The translations under genes were made by a program, and so were the position numbers. Shown in pieces: positions 17,905-26,898 of a stretch of DNA of 64,000 nucleotides. The stretch's first letter is position 1; every line of letters starts with the position of its first letter. Source of the DNA: Nocardia transvalensis NBRC 15921 (GTDB lineage: Bacteria; Actinomycetota; Actinomycetes; Mycobacteriales; Mycobacteriaceae); assembly GCF_000308875.1 (NCBI RefSeq), contig NZ_BAGL01000027.1, positions 62,001 to 126,000 of the forward strand, in the 5' to 3' direction. The notes beneath the pieces were generated by a model, which saw only the letters and a program-made list of their open reading frames with translations, made no database searches and had not been told where the DNA came from.

Positions 17905-20403
17905 ATGACCGCAGCCTGGCCCGACTCATTCGGCTCGTTTGACGACATCTTCAACCGCTTCTTCGGCTCGTCGGGCCTGACCTCGCAGCCGCCCGTCCAG
18001 CGGATCGACCTGGGCCGCCTGCTCAGCGATAACGCCAAGGCCCTGGTCGGCGCCGCTCGCGACGCCGCGCGGGAATGGGGCAACGCCGAGATCACCCCCG
18101 AACATCTGCTCTACGCGGCGGCGGCGGTCGAGCCGTCGCGCGGCGTCATCACCGAACTCGGCCTCGATCCGGACCAGGTGGCCGCGCAGATGCGCGGCGC
18201 GGCCGGCAGCGGGCAGGCCTCGGCGACGACGGCGGGCGGCGGCATCGTGCTCAGTCCCGCGGCGAAGCTGGCGCTGCGCAATGCCCAGCGCGGCGCCGCC
18301 GAGGCCGGGTCCAGCTACATCGGCCCGGAACACATCCTGCTCGGCATCGCCTCCAACGGCGACAGCCCCGCGGCGCAGGCCCTGTCGGGCGCCAAGCTGC
18401 CGCAGGCCGAGGGTAAGAAGCCGCCCAGCGATACGCCGACCCTCGACGAATACGGGCGCGACCTCACCGCGGAGGCCCGGGCGGGCAAGGTGGATCCGGT
18501 CGTCGGCCGCGCCGAGGAGATCGAGCAGACCGTCGAGATCCTGTCGCGGCGGCGCAAGAACAATCCGGTGCTGATCGGCGACCCGGGCGTCGGCAAGACC
18601 GCGATCGTGGAGGGCCTGGCGCAGCGGATCGTCAACGGCGACGTGCCCACGACCCTCGCCGACCGCCGGGTCGTCGCGCTCGACGTGGGCTCGCTGGTGG
18701 CCGGCAGCAAGTACCGCGGCGAGTTCGAGGAGCGGCTCACCAAGATCCTCGACGAGGTGCGCGAGCATTCCGACGAGCTGATCCTGTTCATCGACGAGCT
18801 GCACACCATCGTCGGCGCGGGATCCGGCGGCGAGGGCTCGATGGACGCGGGCAACCTGCTCAAACCGGCCCTGGCCCGGGGCGAACTGCACGCCATCGGC
18901 GCGACCACGATCGACGAGTACCGCAAGTACATCGAGAAGGACGCCGCCCTCGAGCGGCGGTTCCAGCCGGTGCTGGTGACCGAGCCGTCGGTCGAGGACA
19001 CCGTGGAGATCCTGCGCGGGCTCGCCGATGTCTACGAGGAGCATCACCAGGTCCGCTACGACGACGAGGCGCTGGTCGCCGCGGCCGAGCTGTCGGACCG
19101 CTACATCACCGACCGCTTCATGCCCGACAAGGCCATCGACCTGGTCGACCAGGCCGGCGCGCGCGTCCGGTTGCGTACCCGGATGCCCGGCCCGCAGCTG
19201 CGCGAGGCCGAGGAGGAGCTGGCGCGGCTGCGGCGCGAGAAGGACGCGGCCGTCGCCGCCGAGGACTACGCCAAGGCCGATTCGCTCAAGGAGCAGATCA
19301 CCGCGGCCGAGGAACGCCTCGACCACCTCGAGCACGACGAGGACGACCTGCCGCACGTCACGATCGACGATATCGCCGCGGTGGTGTCCAAACAGACCGG
19401 CATCCCGGTGTCGGAGCTGACGGTGGAGGAGAAGCAGCGGCTGCTCCAGCTGGAGGACGTCCTGCACAAGCGGGTGATCGGGCAGGAGGAGGCGATCACC
19501 GCGGTCGCCGAGGCCGTGCGCCGCGCCCGCGCCGGAATGAAGGATCCGAACCGGCCGATCGGCTCGTTCCTGTTCCTCGGGCCCACCGGCGTCGGCAAGA
19601 CCGAACTCGCGAAGGCCCTGGCGGAGGCCGTATTCGGCGACGAGGACCGGATGATCCGGTTCGACATGAGCGAATTCCAGGAGAAGCACACGGTGTCGCG
19701 GCTGGTCGGCGCGCCGCCCGGATACGTCGGCTACGACGACGCCGCCCAGCTCACCGACAAGGTGCGGCGGCAGCCGTATTCGGTGATCCTGTTCGACGAG
19801 GTCGAGAAGGCGCATCCGGACGTCTTCAACGTGCTGTTGCAACTGCTCGACGACGGCCGGGTGACCGACGCCAAGGGCCGCACCGTGGATTTCAAGAACA
19901 CCATCGTCATCATGACCAGCAATATCGGCTCGGATCTCATCCTGAACGCGCCCGCGGGCGACGTGGACTCGATCACGCCGAAGCTGATGGAGCGGATGCG
20001 ACAGCACTTCCGCCCCGAATTCCTCAACCGCATCGACGAGACCATCGTCTTCCACCGCCTGGACCGCGACCAGCTGCGCCACATCGTGGACCTGGTGCTC
20101 GACGGCCCGCGCCGCCGCCTGCGTGCCCAGGACATCGACCTGGATGTGACCGACGCGGCGCGAGACTGGCTGGCGGACAACGGCTATCAGCCCGAATTCG
20201 GCGCCCGCCCGCTGCGGCGCACCGTCCAACGGGAACTGGAGAACCGGATCTCCACGCTGGTGCTGTCGGGGGAGCTGAACGAGGGCGACACCGTGCGGGT
20301 CGACGCCGACGACGCGGGCCTGCTGGTGCGCGCGGTCGCGAAGAAGGACGGTAAGGAACGGTCGGTCGCCTCGGCCCGAGAGCCCGCGTCCACCGGAAGC
20401 TGA
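17905..20403 (+). CDS. ClpC-type AAA+ unfoldase (Clp protease ATP-binding subunit)
   Basis: An 832-residue Clp/Hsp100 protein. A double Clp_N domain spans about residues 30-165. The first AAA module has Walker A GDPGVGKT near residue 225, the second GPTGVGKT near residue 559, and a UVR-like linker with KADSLKEQI lies near residue 450, which marks the ClpC class. The C-terminal D2-small domain is present ([19 protein letters not shown]). The N-terminal segment ([11 protein letters not shown]) resembles that of stress-inducible paralogues rather than housekeeping ClpC1. The ATG at 17905 fits the GATGAGG site better than the GTG at 17899. No HspR-type HAIR motif was found in the 257-base upstream gap. 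Confidence 0.9.
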   Translation: MTAAWPDSFGSFDDIFNRFFGSSGLTSQPPVQRIDLGRLLSDNAKALVGAARDAAREWGNAEITPEHLLYAAAAVEPSRGVITELGLDPDQVAAQMRGAAGSGQASATTAGGGIVLSPAAKLALRNAQRGAAEAGSSYIGPEHILLGIASNGDSPAAQALSGAKLPQAEGKKPPSDTPTLDEYGRDLTAEARAGKVDPVVGRAEEIEQTVEILSRRRKNNPVLIGDPGVGKTAIVEGLAQRIVNGDVPTTLADRRVVALDVGSLVAGSKYRGEFEERLTKILDEVREHSDELILFIDELHTIVGAGSGGEGSMDAGNLLKPALARGELHAIGATTIDEYRKYIEKDAALERRFQPVLVTEPSVEDTVEILRGLADVYEEHHQVRYDDEALVAAAELSDRYITDRFMPDKAIDLVDQAGARVRLRTRMPGPQLREAEEELARLRREKDAAVAAEDYAKADSLKEQITAAEERLDHLEHDEDDLPHVTIDDIAAVVSKQTGIPVSELTVEEKQRLLQLEDVLHKRVIGQEEAITAVAEAVRRARAGMKDPNRPIGSFLFLGPTGVGKTELAKALAEAVFGDEDRMIRFDMSEFQEKHTVSRLVGAPPGYVGYDDAAQLTDKVRRQPYSVILFDEVEKAHPDVFNVLLQLLDDGRVTDAKGRTVDFKNTIVIMTSNIGSDLILNAPAGDVDSITPKLMERMRQHFRPEFLNRIDETIVFHRLDRDQLRHIVDLVLDGPRRRLRAQDIDLDVTDAARDWLADNGYQPEFGARPLRRTVQRELENRISTLVLSGELNEGDTVRVDADDAGLLVRAVAKKDGKERSVASAREPASTGS

Positions 20404-20436
20404 GACTCGTCCGGCGAAACCCGCGAACCGAAACAG

Positions 20437-20446
20437 GAACATGTTC
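20437..20446. promoter_or_regulatory. Perfect 10-base palindrome GAACATGTTC before SnoaL gene
   Basis: GAACATGTTC sits directly against a -10-like TACAGT (20447-20452) and 38 bases before the start codon at 20485. The position suits a repressor site. The adjacent TetR gene is the obvious candidate, but its own promoter uses a different GGTAC-type motif, so another regulator is possible. Confidence 0.45.
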
Positions 20447-20484
20447 TACAGTGTTCGCGGGCCGAGACGAGGAGGTGGCGGCGG

Positions 20485-20961
20485 ATGGATCCGGTTGCAC
20501 TGGAGGAGATTCGTGCGCTGAAGTACCGCTACCTGCGGTCCCTCGACCTCAAATTGTGGGACGAGTTCGCCGGGACGCTCGCCGAGGACGCCACGGGCGA
20601 CTACGGCTCCCCGTCGGGTGGCCGGCCGCTGAAATTCACCAGCGGCGCCGAGATCGTCGACTACATGCGGTCGTCCCTGGACCGCAATATCGTCACCGTC
20701 CACGTCTGCACCCACCCCGTCATCGAGGTCGACGGCGACACCGCCACCGGCAGCTGGTGCCTGGAGGACACGGTCATCGTCCCCGAGTTCGACGTCCTGA
20801 TCCGCGGCGCGGCCTACTACAACGACCGCTACCGCAAAGACAACGGCCGGTGGTACATCACCCACACGGGTTACGACCGCATCTACGAGTCCACCATGTC
20901 CCTCGCGGCCTTGCCTGACTTCAAACTCACCGCTAACCGCTGGGCTCCCGAGGAATCCTGA
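20485..20961 (+). CDS. SnoaL-like (NTF2-fold) protein
   Basis: A 158-residue protein of the SnoaL_4 / nuclear transport factor 2-like group. The typical opening LEEIRALKYRYLRSLDLKLW and the later DTATGSWCLED and NDRYRKDNGRWYITHTGYDR fit this fold. Such proteins are lyases, isomerases or dehydratases acting on hydrophobic small molecules; the substrate is unknown. The ribosome-binding site GAGGAGG lies 11 bases upstream. It converges with the TetR gene, whose stop codon is adjacent. Confidence 0.8.
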   Translation: MDPVALEEIRALKYRYLRSLDLKLWDEFAGTLAEDATGDYGSPSGGRPLKFTSGAEIVDYMRSSLDRNIVTVHVCTHPVIEVDGDTATGSWCLEDTVIVPEFDVLIRGAAYYNDRYRKDNGRWYITHTGYDRIYESTMSLAALPDFKLTANRWAPEES

Positions 20962-21567
20962 TTACGAGAGCTGGTTCTCGTACCCCCGGAGCATCGGCAG
21001 ATAGACCGCGTCCACGATCTCGACCAGCACCTCGTCCGGGACGCTGGCGACGCCGCGCGTGACGAACTCGTTGCGCAGCAGGTCGATCGGGACCGAGGCC
21101 ACGCGGGGGTGGCGGGCCGTGGGCGGGACCTCGCCGCGGGCGACGGCGCGGTCGAGGATGGTGAGCCAGGGGCGTGCCCCGGCCTCGCCGGACTGGTCGC
21201 GGAGCTGACTCAGGAGTTCGGGCTCGTCGGCGGTGTGGGCGAGCAGTCCGCGCAGGATCTCCCCGAGCGGGGAGGCGAGGTGGGAGTTGGCGCGGCGCAG
21301 GAGGTCCAGGGCGTCGGCGCGCAGCGAGCCGGTATCGGGCAGGCGTAGCTCGGCGGAGGCGAGCTGGCGATAGGCCGCGACGCCCAGTGCGGCGCGATGC
21401 GGCCAGCGCCGGTAGAGGGCGTTCTTGTTGGTTCCGGCGCGCTTGGCGACGCTGTCCATCGTCATGCCGGCATAGCCGGATTCCAGGAGTTCGTCGACGG
21501 CGGCGCGCAGGATCGCCTGCTCGAGGGCCGCGCCGCGGCGCCGCGTCTGTCGGGTGGGCTCGCTCAT
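20962..21567 (-). CDS. TetR-family transcriptional repressor
   Basis: A 201-residue regulator with a TetR_N domain at about residues 10-60 (GYAGMTMDSVAKRAGTNKNALYRRW). The C-terminal ligand domain is helical. The ATG at 21567 is preferred because the longer frame would run through the operators. It is divergent from the hydrolase-like gene at 21659. The 91-base gap holds two copies of a GGTAC-N5-GTACC operator, so it probably represses both itself and that gene. Confidence 0.87.
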   Translation of the reverse strand: MSEPTRQTRRRGAALEQAILRAAVDELLESGYAGMTMDSVAKRAGTNKNALYRRWPHRAALGVAAYRQLASAELRLPDTGSLRADALDLLRRANSHLASPLGEILRGLLAHTADEPELLSQLRDQSGEAGARPWLTILDRAVARGEVPPTARHPRVASVPIDLLRNEFVTRGVASVPDEVLVEIVDAVYLPMLRGYENQLS

Positions 21568-21570
21568 ATG

Positions 21571-21585
21571 GGTACAGATCGTACC
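21571..21585. promoter_or_regulatory. TetR operator copy 1 (GGTAC-N5-GTACC)
   Basis: GGTACAGATCGTACC is a 15-base inverted repeat that begins four bases upstream of the TetR start codon. A second copy with the same half-sites is at 21625-21639. Confidence 0.65.
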
Positions 21586-21624
21586 TTGTCCGATGCTGCC
21601 AGTAAGGGCTATCGTGACTCGTAG

Positions 21625-21639
21625 GGTACTTAAAGTACC
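21625..21639. promoter_or_regulatory. TetR operator copy 2 (GGTAC-N5-GTACC)
   Basis: GGTACTTAAAGTACC shares half-sites and spacing with copy 1 and is the more symmetric of the two. It ends 19 bases before the hydrolase-like gene start at 21659. The GAGGAGGA ribosome-binding site lies between. Confidence 0.65.
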
Positions 21640-21658
21640 GTATTGAGGAGGAAGATCC

Positions 21659-22669
21659 ATGCGAGGAACTGGCGTCTGCTACGACACCGGCTTCGTCAAT
21701 CGAGGCAGCACCACGCACGAGCCGTTCGACCCCGGCGCGGTGCGGCGCGACATGTGCGCCATCCGTGACGAACTGCGCTGCACCGCCGTTCGCATCACCG
21801 GCGGCCGCGCCGAACGCCTGAAGCTCGCCGCGTCGCTGGCCGCCGACGCCGGGCTCGAGGTGTGGTTGTGCCCGTTCGTCAACGAGACGACCGCGGCGGA
21901 ATTGCTCGATCTGCTGGCCGACTGCGCCGACCACGCCGAACGGCTGCGGGCCGGTGGTGCCGCCGTCGTGCTGGCCGTCGGCTCCGAGCTGAGCCTGTTC
22001 CTGCCCGGCTTCCTGCCGGGTGACACGTTCGAGGAGCGCGCCGCCGCCCTCGCCGATCCGGCGACACGAGGTGCGATGGCCCGAGTTCCCGCTCGTCTCA
22101 ACGAGTTTCTCGCTCGGGCCGTCGCGATGGTGCGAGAACGGTTCGGCGGCAAGGTGACCTACGCCAGCCTGCCGTTCGAGGGCGTGGACTGGACCCTGTT
22201 CGACATCCTCGCCACCGACGCGGGCTACCGGTCGGCCGCGCAGGTGGACGGGTACCGCGACAGTATCCGGTCGTTCGTGGACCAGGGCGCGGCATCGGGA
22301 AAGCCGGTGGCGCTCACCGAATTCGGCTGCTGCGCCTACCGCGGCGCGGCCGACGCGGGCCCGCGCAGCGGAGAAATCGTGGACTGGGATCCGCGGACGG
22401 CACGACCGCGCGCATTGACCGGCGACTACGAACGCGACGAGCGTGAGCAGGCCGCCCACCTGACCGAACTGCTCGACATCTTCGACACCACCGGTGTCGA
22501 TATCGCCTTCTGGTACTGCTTCGCCCGCTACGACCTGCCGCACCGCGACGGTGTGCGCGCTGATCTCGATCTGGCCAGCCCGGGGTTGGTGAAGGTCTTG
22601 GACAATGCGTCGGGCTGGGAGCGGAAGGAGGCATTCACCGCGCTGGCCGGCTACCGCCCTGCCGCGTGA
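21659..22669 (+). CDS. TIM-barrel glycoside-hydrolase-like protein ('abortive infection' in databases)
   Basis: A 336-residue cytoplasmic protein beginning GVCYDTGF. It belongs to a family often labelled abortive phage infection protein, a name I believe rests on weak evidence. The visible pattern is that of a clan-A glycoside hydrolase: alternating strands and helices with two candidate catalytic glutamates, Glu110 in VGSELSLF and Glu221 in LTEFGC, at the usual spacing of about 110 residues. Aromatic residues near the end (DIAFWYCFARYDLPH) fit a sugar-binding strand 8. No signal peptide is present. It is probably induced when the TetR repressor releases its two operators. Confidence 0.7.
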   Translation: MRGTGVCYDTGFVNRGSTTHEPFDPGAVRRDMCAIRDELRCTAVRITGGRAERLKLAASLAADAGLEVWLCPFVNETTAAELLDLLADCADHAERLRAGGAAVVLAVGSELSLFLPGFLPGDTFEERAAALADPATRGAMARVPARLNEFLARAVAMVRERFGGKVTYASLPFEGVDWTLFDILATDAGYRSAAQVDGYRDSIRSFVDQGAASGKPVALTEFGCCAYRGAADAGPRSGEIVDWDPRTARPRALTGDYERDEREQAAHLTELLDIFDTTGVDIAFWYCFARYDLPHRDGVRADLDLASPGLVKVLDNASGWERKEAFTALAGYRPAA

Positions 22670-23668
22670 TCACCCGCGCCGCAGGGCCGTCGGCGTGGTG
22701 TTCCACCAGCGCTGCACCGCCCGCGTGAGCGTCGACTGTTCGGCGAGGCCCAGCAGGGAGGCGATCTGGCTCATGGGCAGATCGGTGGTGGTCAGGTAGC
22801 GGCGGGCCTCGGTGCGGCGGACGTCGTCGAGAATCGCGGCGAAGGAGGTGCCCTCGGCCGCGAGTCGACGCTGCAACGTCCGGGGGTGGAGGGTGAGAAG
22901 CCTTGCCACCGCGGCTATTTCGGGAGCGGCGGTGCCCAGCAGCTGCTGGACGGCGGCGCGGACCTTGGGTTCGAGCGCCACGCCCCCGTCCGCGGACTGC
23001 TCGGCCAGGAAGGCCAGCGCCAACCGGCGCAATGTCTCGTCGCTGCCGGCCACCGTGCGCGAGGCCAGACTGCTGGGCACCCGCAGTATCGCGGCCGGCC
23101 GCCCGAATCGTACCGGGGCGCCGAAGAATTCCTCGTATGCCGATGCGGATCCCGGTGGCCGGTAGGGCAGTTCGACCGAGCGCAGTCCGTACGGCCCGTC
23201 CACGAGTCGCCGCAGCGCTCGATGGAGGAAGCCGAGCCCGAGATCGGTGCCCTGGACGAGGATCGGCACCCCCGGCCGCACCCCGTAGTGCAGGGCGGTC
23301 ACGCCGCGATCGCCGTACGGGTCGGGCTCGAGGGTCAGGCTCAGCGACCGGGCGTGCACGAACAGGTAGCGCGAGGTGCATTCCAGGGCGTCGGCCAGTG
23401 TGGGGGAGCTGCGAATGGCGAGCGCGAGCGGGCCCAGCATGCCGAGGTCCTGGCGGGTGGCGATGCGCAACCCGAGGTCCGGGCAGCGCAGCCGCTCGGC
23501 CGCGATCTCCAGCACCAGCGCCATGGCCTGGTCGGAGACCAGCAGGTCGTCGGCGTCCAGCGCGCCGATCGGCAGTCCGGCCGCGACGGCGAACTCCTCG
23601 GCATCGCCGCCCAGCTCGGCCACCGTGGCGCGGAAGCCCCGCAGGCCCGCGGACCGGATCACCGACAT
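22670..23668 (-). CDS. AraC-family regulator (Arabinose_bd-type N-terminal domain)
   Basis: A 332-residue regulator. The N-terminal 200 residues match the OruR/ArgR-type AraC ligand domain (LRIATRQDLGMLGPLALAIRSSPTLADAL). The C-terminal 100 residues carry the AraC helix-turn-helix pair (LLTLHPRTLQRRLAAEG, then IASLLGLAEQSTLTRAVQRW). The ATG at 23668 is chosen; the frame is open upstream only as a shadow of the monooxygenase gene. It is divergent from the EthA-like gene 69 bases away and is its likely activator, as VirS is for mymA in Mycobacterium. Confidence 0.87.
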   Translation of the reverse strand: MSVIRSAGLRGFRATVAELGGDAEEFAVAAGLPIGALDADDLLVSDQAMALVLEIAAERLRCPDLGLRIATRQDLGMLGPLALAIRSSPTLADALECTSRYLFVHARSLSLTLEPDPYGDRGVTALHYGVRPGVPILVQGTDLGLGFLHRALRRLVDGPYGLRSVELPYRPPGSASAYEEFFGAPVRFGRPAAILRVPSSLASRTVAGSDETLRRLALAFLAEQSADGGVALEPKVRAAVQQLLGTAAPEIAAVARLLTLHPRTLQRRLAAEGTSFAAILDDVRRTEARRYLTTTDLPMSQIASLLGLAEQSTLTRAVQRWWNTTPTALRRG

Positions 23669-23737
23669 GTCGTCCAGAATCAAATACTTGTCGCGTAGAG
23701 TCAAGAGGCGCGGATCCCGTGCCAGCACACTGGAGGT

Positions 23738-25210
23738 ATGACCGTGGCAGCAGAACATCTCGACGTCGTCGTCGTGGGTGCGGGCCTGTCGGGGATCGGT
23801 GCGGCCTATCGGCTGCAGACCGAACACCCGGGCCGCAGCTACGCCATTCTCGAGGCGCGCGAGGCATTGGGCGGAACCTGGGATCTGTTCCGCTACCCCG
23901 GGATCCGCTCGGATTCCGACATGTTCACCCTCGGCTACCCGTTCGAGCCCTGGCGCGACCCCAAGTCGATCGCTGACGGTCCGTCGATCCTGCGCTACAT
24001 CACCGAGACCGCGCGGCAGTACGGCATCGACGAGCGAATTCGCTACGGCACCAAGGTGATCGGCGCCGAATGGTCCAGCGAGGACGCGCGCTGGACGCTC
24101 ACCCTCGAACAGGGCGGCGAGCGCCGCACCCTCACCTGCGGATTCCTGTACTGCTGCGCCGGCTACTACAACTACGACGAGGGGCACACACCGGAATTCC
24201 CCGGGGCCGACTCGTTCGCCGGTCAGCTGGTGTACCCGCAGTTCTGGCCCGAGAATCTCGACTACGCCGGCAAGCGGGTGGTCGTGATCGGTAGTGGCGC
24301 GACGGCCGTGACGCTGGTGCCGGCCATGGCCGAGCAGGCCGAACTGGTCACCATGCTGCAACGCTCGCCGACCTGGATCTCACCGGTGCCGGGGCGTGAC
24401 AAATACGCCGACCGGATCCGCGAGTTGCTGCCGCCCAAGCTGGCGCACCGGGTGATCCGGACCAAGAACATCCTGTTCAACGTGGGCTTCTATCAGTACT
24501 GCCGCCGCCGGCCCGAGGCCGCGCGCAAGCTGCTCACCGGGCTGTCGACGCGCATCCTGAAGGACGAGAAGCTGGTCGCCGAGCACTTCACGCCGTCCTA
24601 CAACCCGTGGGACCAGCGGCTGTGCGCGGTGCCCGACGCCGACTTCTTCAAGGCGATGAAGAAGGGCGCCGCCGAGGTGGTCACCGACCACATCGACAGC
24701 TTCGTCCCCGAGGGGATCCGCCTGGCGTCCGGCCGCGTGCTGGAGGCCGACATCGTGGTCTCCGCGACCGGCCTGAAACTGCTCGCGTTCGGCGGCATCT
24801 CGCTGACCGTCGACGGCGCGCCGGTGGATCTGTCCGACCAGTTCGTCTGGCAGGGCGCCATGCTCACCGGCGTCCCGAACTTCGCGGTCTGCATCGGCTA
24901 CACCAACGCCTCCTGGACCCTGCGCGCCGACCTCACCTCGCGCCTGGTCTGTAAAGTGCTGGCGCACATGGACCGTCGCGGCTACCGCGCCGTCGTCCCC
25001 CGCCCCGAGGGCCACCTCGACGAGCGCCCTCTCCTCGACCTGGCCTCCGGCTACATCCAGCGCTCCATCGGCGATTTCCCCCGCCAGGGCGACCGCCACC
25101 CCTGGCGAGTCCGCCAGAACTACCTCCTCGACTCCGCCACCACCATGCGCACGAACCTCGACAAGACCTTGAAGCCGGTCGACCGCACCCGCGCATTGCA
25201 AGAAGTCTGA
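23738..25210 (+). CDS. EthA-like flavin-containing Baeyer-Villiger monooxygenase
   Basis: A 490-residue flavoprotein, close in length and pattern to mycobacterial EthA. It has the FAD motif GAGLSGIGAAYRL at residues 14-26, GGTWDLFRYPGIRSDSDMFT, the NADPH motif VIGSGATAVTLVP, and YNPWDQRLCAVP. The family fingerprint FxGxxxHxxxWP reads FAGQLVYPQFWP here, so the usual histidine is a tyrosine. It would insert oxygen next to a ketone or oxidise sulfur or nitrogen in a hydrophobic substrate. The divergent AraC gene suggests substrate-dependent control. Confidence 0.87.
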   Translation: MTVAAEHLDVVVVGAGLSGIGAAYRLQTEHPGRSYAILEAREALGGTWDLFRYPGIRSDSDMFTLGYPFEPWRDPKSIADGPSILRYITETARQYGIDERIRYGTKVIGAEWSSEDARWTLTLEQGGERRTLTCGFLYCCAGYYNYDEGHTPEFPGADSFAGQLVYPQFWPENLDYAGKRVVVIGSGATAVTLVPAMAEQAELVTMLQRSPTWISPVPGRDKYADRIRELLPPKLAHRVIRTKNILFNVGFYQYCRRRPEAARKLLTGLSTRILKDEKLVAEHFTPSYNPWDQRLCAVPDADFFKAMKKGAAEVVTDHIDSFVPEGIRLASGRVLEADIVVSATGLKLLAFGGISLTVDGAPVDLSDQFVWQGAMLTGVPNFAVCIGYTNASWTLRADLTSRLVCKVLAHMDRRGYRAVVPRPEGHLDERPLLDLASGYIQRSIGDFPRQGDRHPWRVRQNYLLDSATTMRTNLDKTLKPVDRTRALQEV

Positions 25211-25217
25211 GCGGGGC

Positions 25218-25820
25218 TCAGATGGTCAGGACGCCTACTCGGGTCGGGCGGAGGGTTTGGCCTTGCAGGGTGCCCTGGACGGCTTCTACGTAGGCGCGGG
25301 CGACGTCGTGGGCGGGGGTGCCGTCGGCGCCGTCTCGGCCCATGGATTCCAGGGTTTCGGTTATCCAGCCGGGGCTTACGGTGTTGATGCGGAGGCCTCG
25401 GGGGAGTTCGGTGGCGGCGGCGGTGACGAAGGCCTCGAGGCCGCCGTTGACCAGGGCACCGAAGGTCATGCCGGGCTCGGGGCGGTCGAAGACGCCCGAG
25501 GTGAGGGTGATGGAGCCGCCGTCGCGGAGGTGGCGCAGGGCGGTGCGGACCAGGTGGACCTGGCCGAACAGCTTGCCCTGGATGCCGTGGTAGAAGTCGT
25601 CGCCGGAGTCCAGCGGGGTGAGCTTTCCGCTGGCGGCGCAACAGATTACGGCGTCCACGTCCGGGACCGTCTCGAACAGGGCGTCGATCGAGGCGGTGTC
25701 GTCCATATCGACCCGCACCTCGCTGGTGCGGGACGCACGGACGATCTCGTGCTCGCGCTCCAGCTCCGCGGCGACCTGCGCGCCGATGGTCCCGGTGGCG
25801 CCGATAACGATGATCCGCAT
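25218..25820 (-). CDS. Short-chain dehydrogenase-like protein without the YxxxK pair
   Basis: A 200-residue Rossmann protein of the SDR superfamily. The cofactor motif GATGTIGAQVA is at residues 7-17, and the conserved NTVSPGW is present near residue 150. The catalytic Tyr-x-x-x-Lys is missing: the matching position reads ALVNGGLEAF. This agrees with a known short SDR subgroup (PRK07578-like) that lacks the canonical tyrosine, so activity may be altered or absent. The ATG at 25820 has AAGGAG at correct spacing. Confidence 0.8.
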   Translation of the reverse strand: MRIIVIGATGTIGAQVAAELEREHEIVRASRTSEVRVDMDDTASIDALFETVPDVDAVICCAASGKLTPLDSGDDFYHGIQGKLFGQVHLVRTALRHLRDGGSITLTSGVFDRPEPGMTFGALVNGGLEAFVTAAATELPRGLRINTVSPGWITETLESMGRDGADGTPAHDVARAYVEAVQGTLQGQTLRPTRVGVLTI

Positions 25821-25935
25821 GAATCTCCTTGCTAGCGGTGTCGATCACAGGGAACCCTGCCGTATCACGGTGGTATTCCGCATCGTTCGTTCCCTCACAG
25901 CGAACAGCCGGTTCCCGGCGCGGTAGGTTCCGGAT

Positions 25936-26316
25936 ATGGACCGGGCCGCTGTGGAGAACTGGGTGGAAGCGTACGAACGGGCCTGGCGGTCCTGGGGAAC
26001 CGCCCGCCTGCGGGAGTTGTTCGCCCCCGGCGCGGGATATCTGGTGACGCCGTGGGCGGAGCCGATCATCGGCCTCCCGGCGCTCGCGGAGTTCTGGGAA
26101 GCGGATCGCGACGGCCCGGACGAGGCGTTCACCATGCGCTCCGAGGTCGTGGCCGTGGACGGGAACACCGCCGTCGTCCGGGTGGAGGTCGAGTACACCC
26201 ACGACGATCCGTCGCGGTGGCGCGACCTGTGGGTGCTGCGATTCGACGCCGAGGGCCGCTGCACCTGGTTCGAGGAGTGGCCGTTCGCCCCGCCCAACCC
26301 GGACCGACATGTCTGA
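25936..26316 (+). CDS. Nuclear transport factor 2-like protein
   Basis: A 126-residue SnoaL/NTF2-fold protein. The pattern WVEAYERAWRSWGTARLRELFAPGAGY at the start and RDLWVLRFDAEGRCTWFEEWPF near the end is typical of small cone-shaped alpha+beta barrels of this group. The substrate is unknown. It stands 76 bases before the alkylation repair genes and may be co-transcribed with them. Confidence 0.75.
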   Translation: MDRAAVENWVEAYERAWRSWGTARLRELFAPGAGYLVTPWAEPIIGLPALAEFWEADRDGPDEAFTMRSEVVAVDGNTAVVRVEVEYTHDDPSRWRDLWVLRFDAEGRCTWFEEWPFAPPNPDRHV

Positions 26317-26391
26317 TTTCCGCCGGTATAGCTAGGGGAGTCGGGGCAGATTGGACCGTGGAACACGACGCGACAAGCGAAAGGATTCGCG

Positions 26392-26898
26392 ATGACCGTG
26401 TACACGACCATCGACAGCCCGCTCGGTCAACTATTGCTGGTCGGGGAGCCGGCGGGCAATGAGGCGGGCACTGGGGTGGTCCTCACCTCACTCTCCGTGC
26501 GCGGCGGCAAAGGCCCCGTGGTGCGGGACGAGTGGACCGAGGACCCGCGGGCCTTCGCCGCGGTGATCGCCCAGCTGCGGGACTACTTCGTCGGCGGCCG
26601 GACCGAGTTCGAGATCGAATCCACCGGCGGCGGCAGCGAATTCCAGCGCCGGGTATGGGCGGCCCTGGAGGAGATCCCCTACGGCGCCACCGCCACCTAC
26701 GGCGAGATCGCGGCCCGGATCGGGGCCTCGCGGGCGGCGGTGCGCGCGGTGGGCACGGCCATCGGGGCCAACCCGCTGCTGATCGTGCGGCCCTGCCACC
26801 GGGTGATCGGCGCGGACGGCTCGCTCACCGGATACGCCGGGGGAGTGGAAAGCAAGCAGCGGCTGCTCGAGCTCGAGCGGGCCCGCCGGGTGGCATGA
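26392..26898 (+). CDS. ogt: Methylated-DNA-protein cysteine methyltransferase
   Basis: A 168-residue O6-alkylguanine-DNA alkyltransferase, which repairs O6-methylguanine by moving the alkyl group to its own cysteine. The active-site motif RPCHRVIG and the DNA-binding ATYGEIAARIG are present, followed by GYAGGVESKQRLLELE. It is the first gene of a repair cassette: its stop overlaps the next start in ATGATG. The ribosome-binding site AAAGGA lies 8 bases upstream. Confidence 0.93.
   Translation: MTVYTTIDSPLGQLLLVGEPAGNEAGTGVVLTSLSVRGGKGPVVRDEWTEDPRAFAAVIAQLRDYFVGGRTEFEIESTGGGSEFQRRVWAALEEIPYGATATYGEIAARIGASRAAVRAVGTAIGANPLLIVRPCHRVIGADGSLTGYAGGVESKQRLLELERARRVA

Noticed and set aside
21659..22669. 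Phage-defence island suggested by the abortive-infection label and the Fic gene
   Set aside because: The two genes are 25 kb apart, the label rests on weak family naming, and no restriction, toxin-antitoxin or nuclease genes accompany them.
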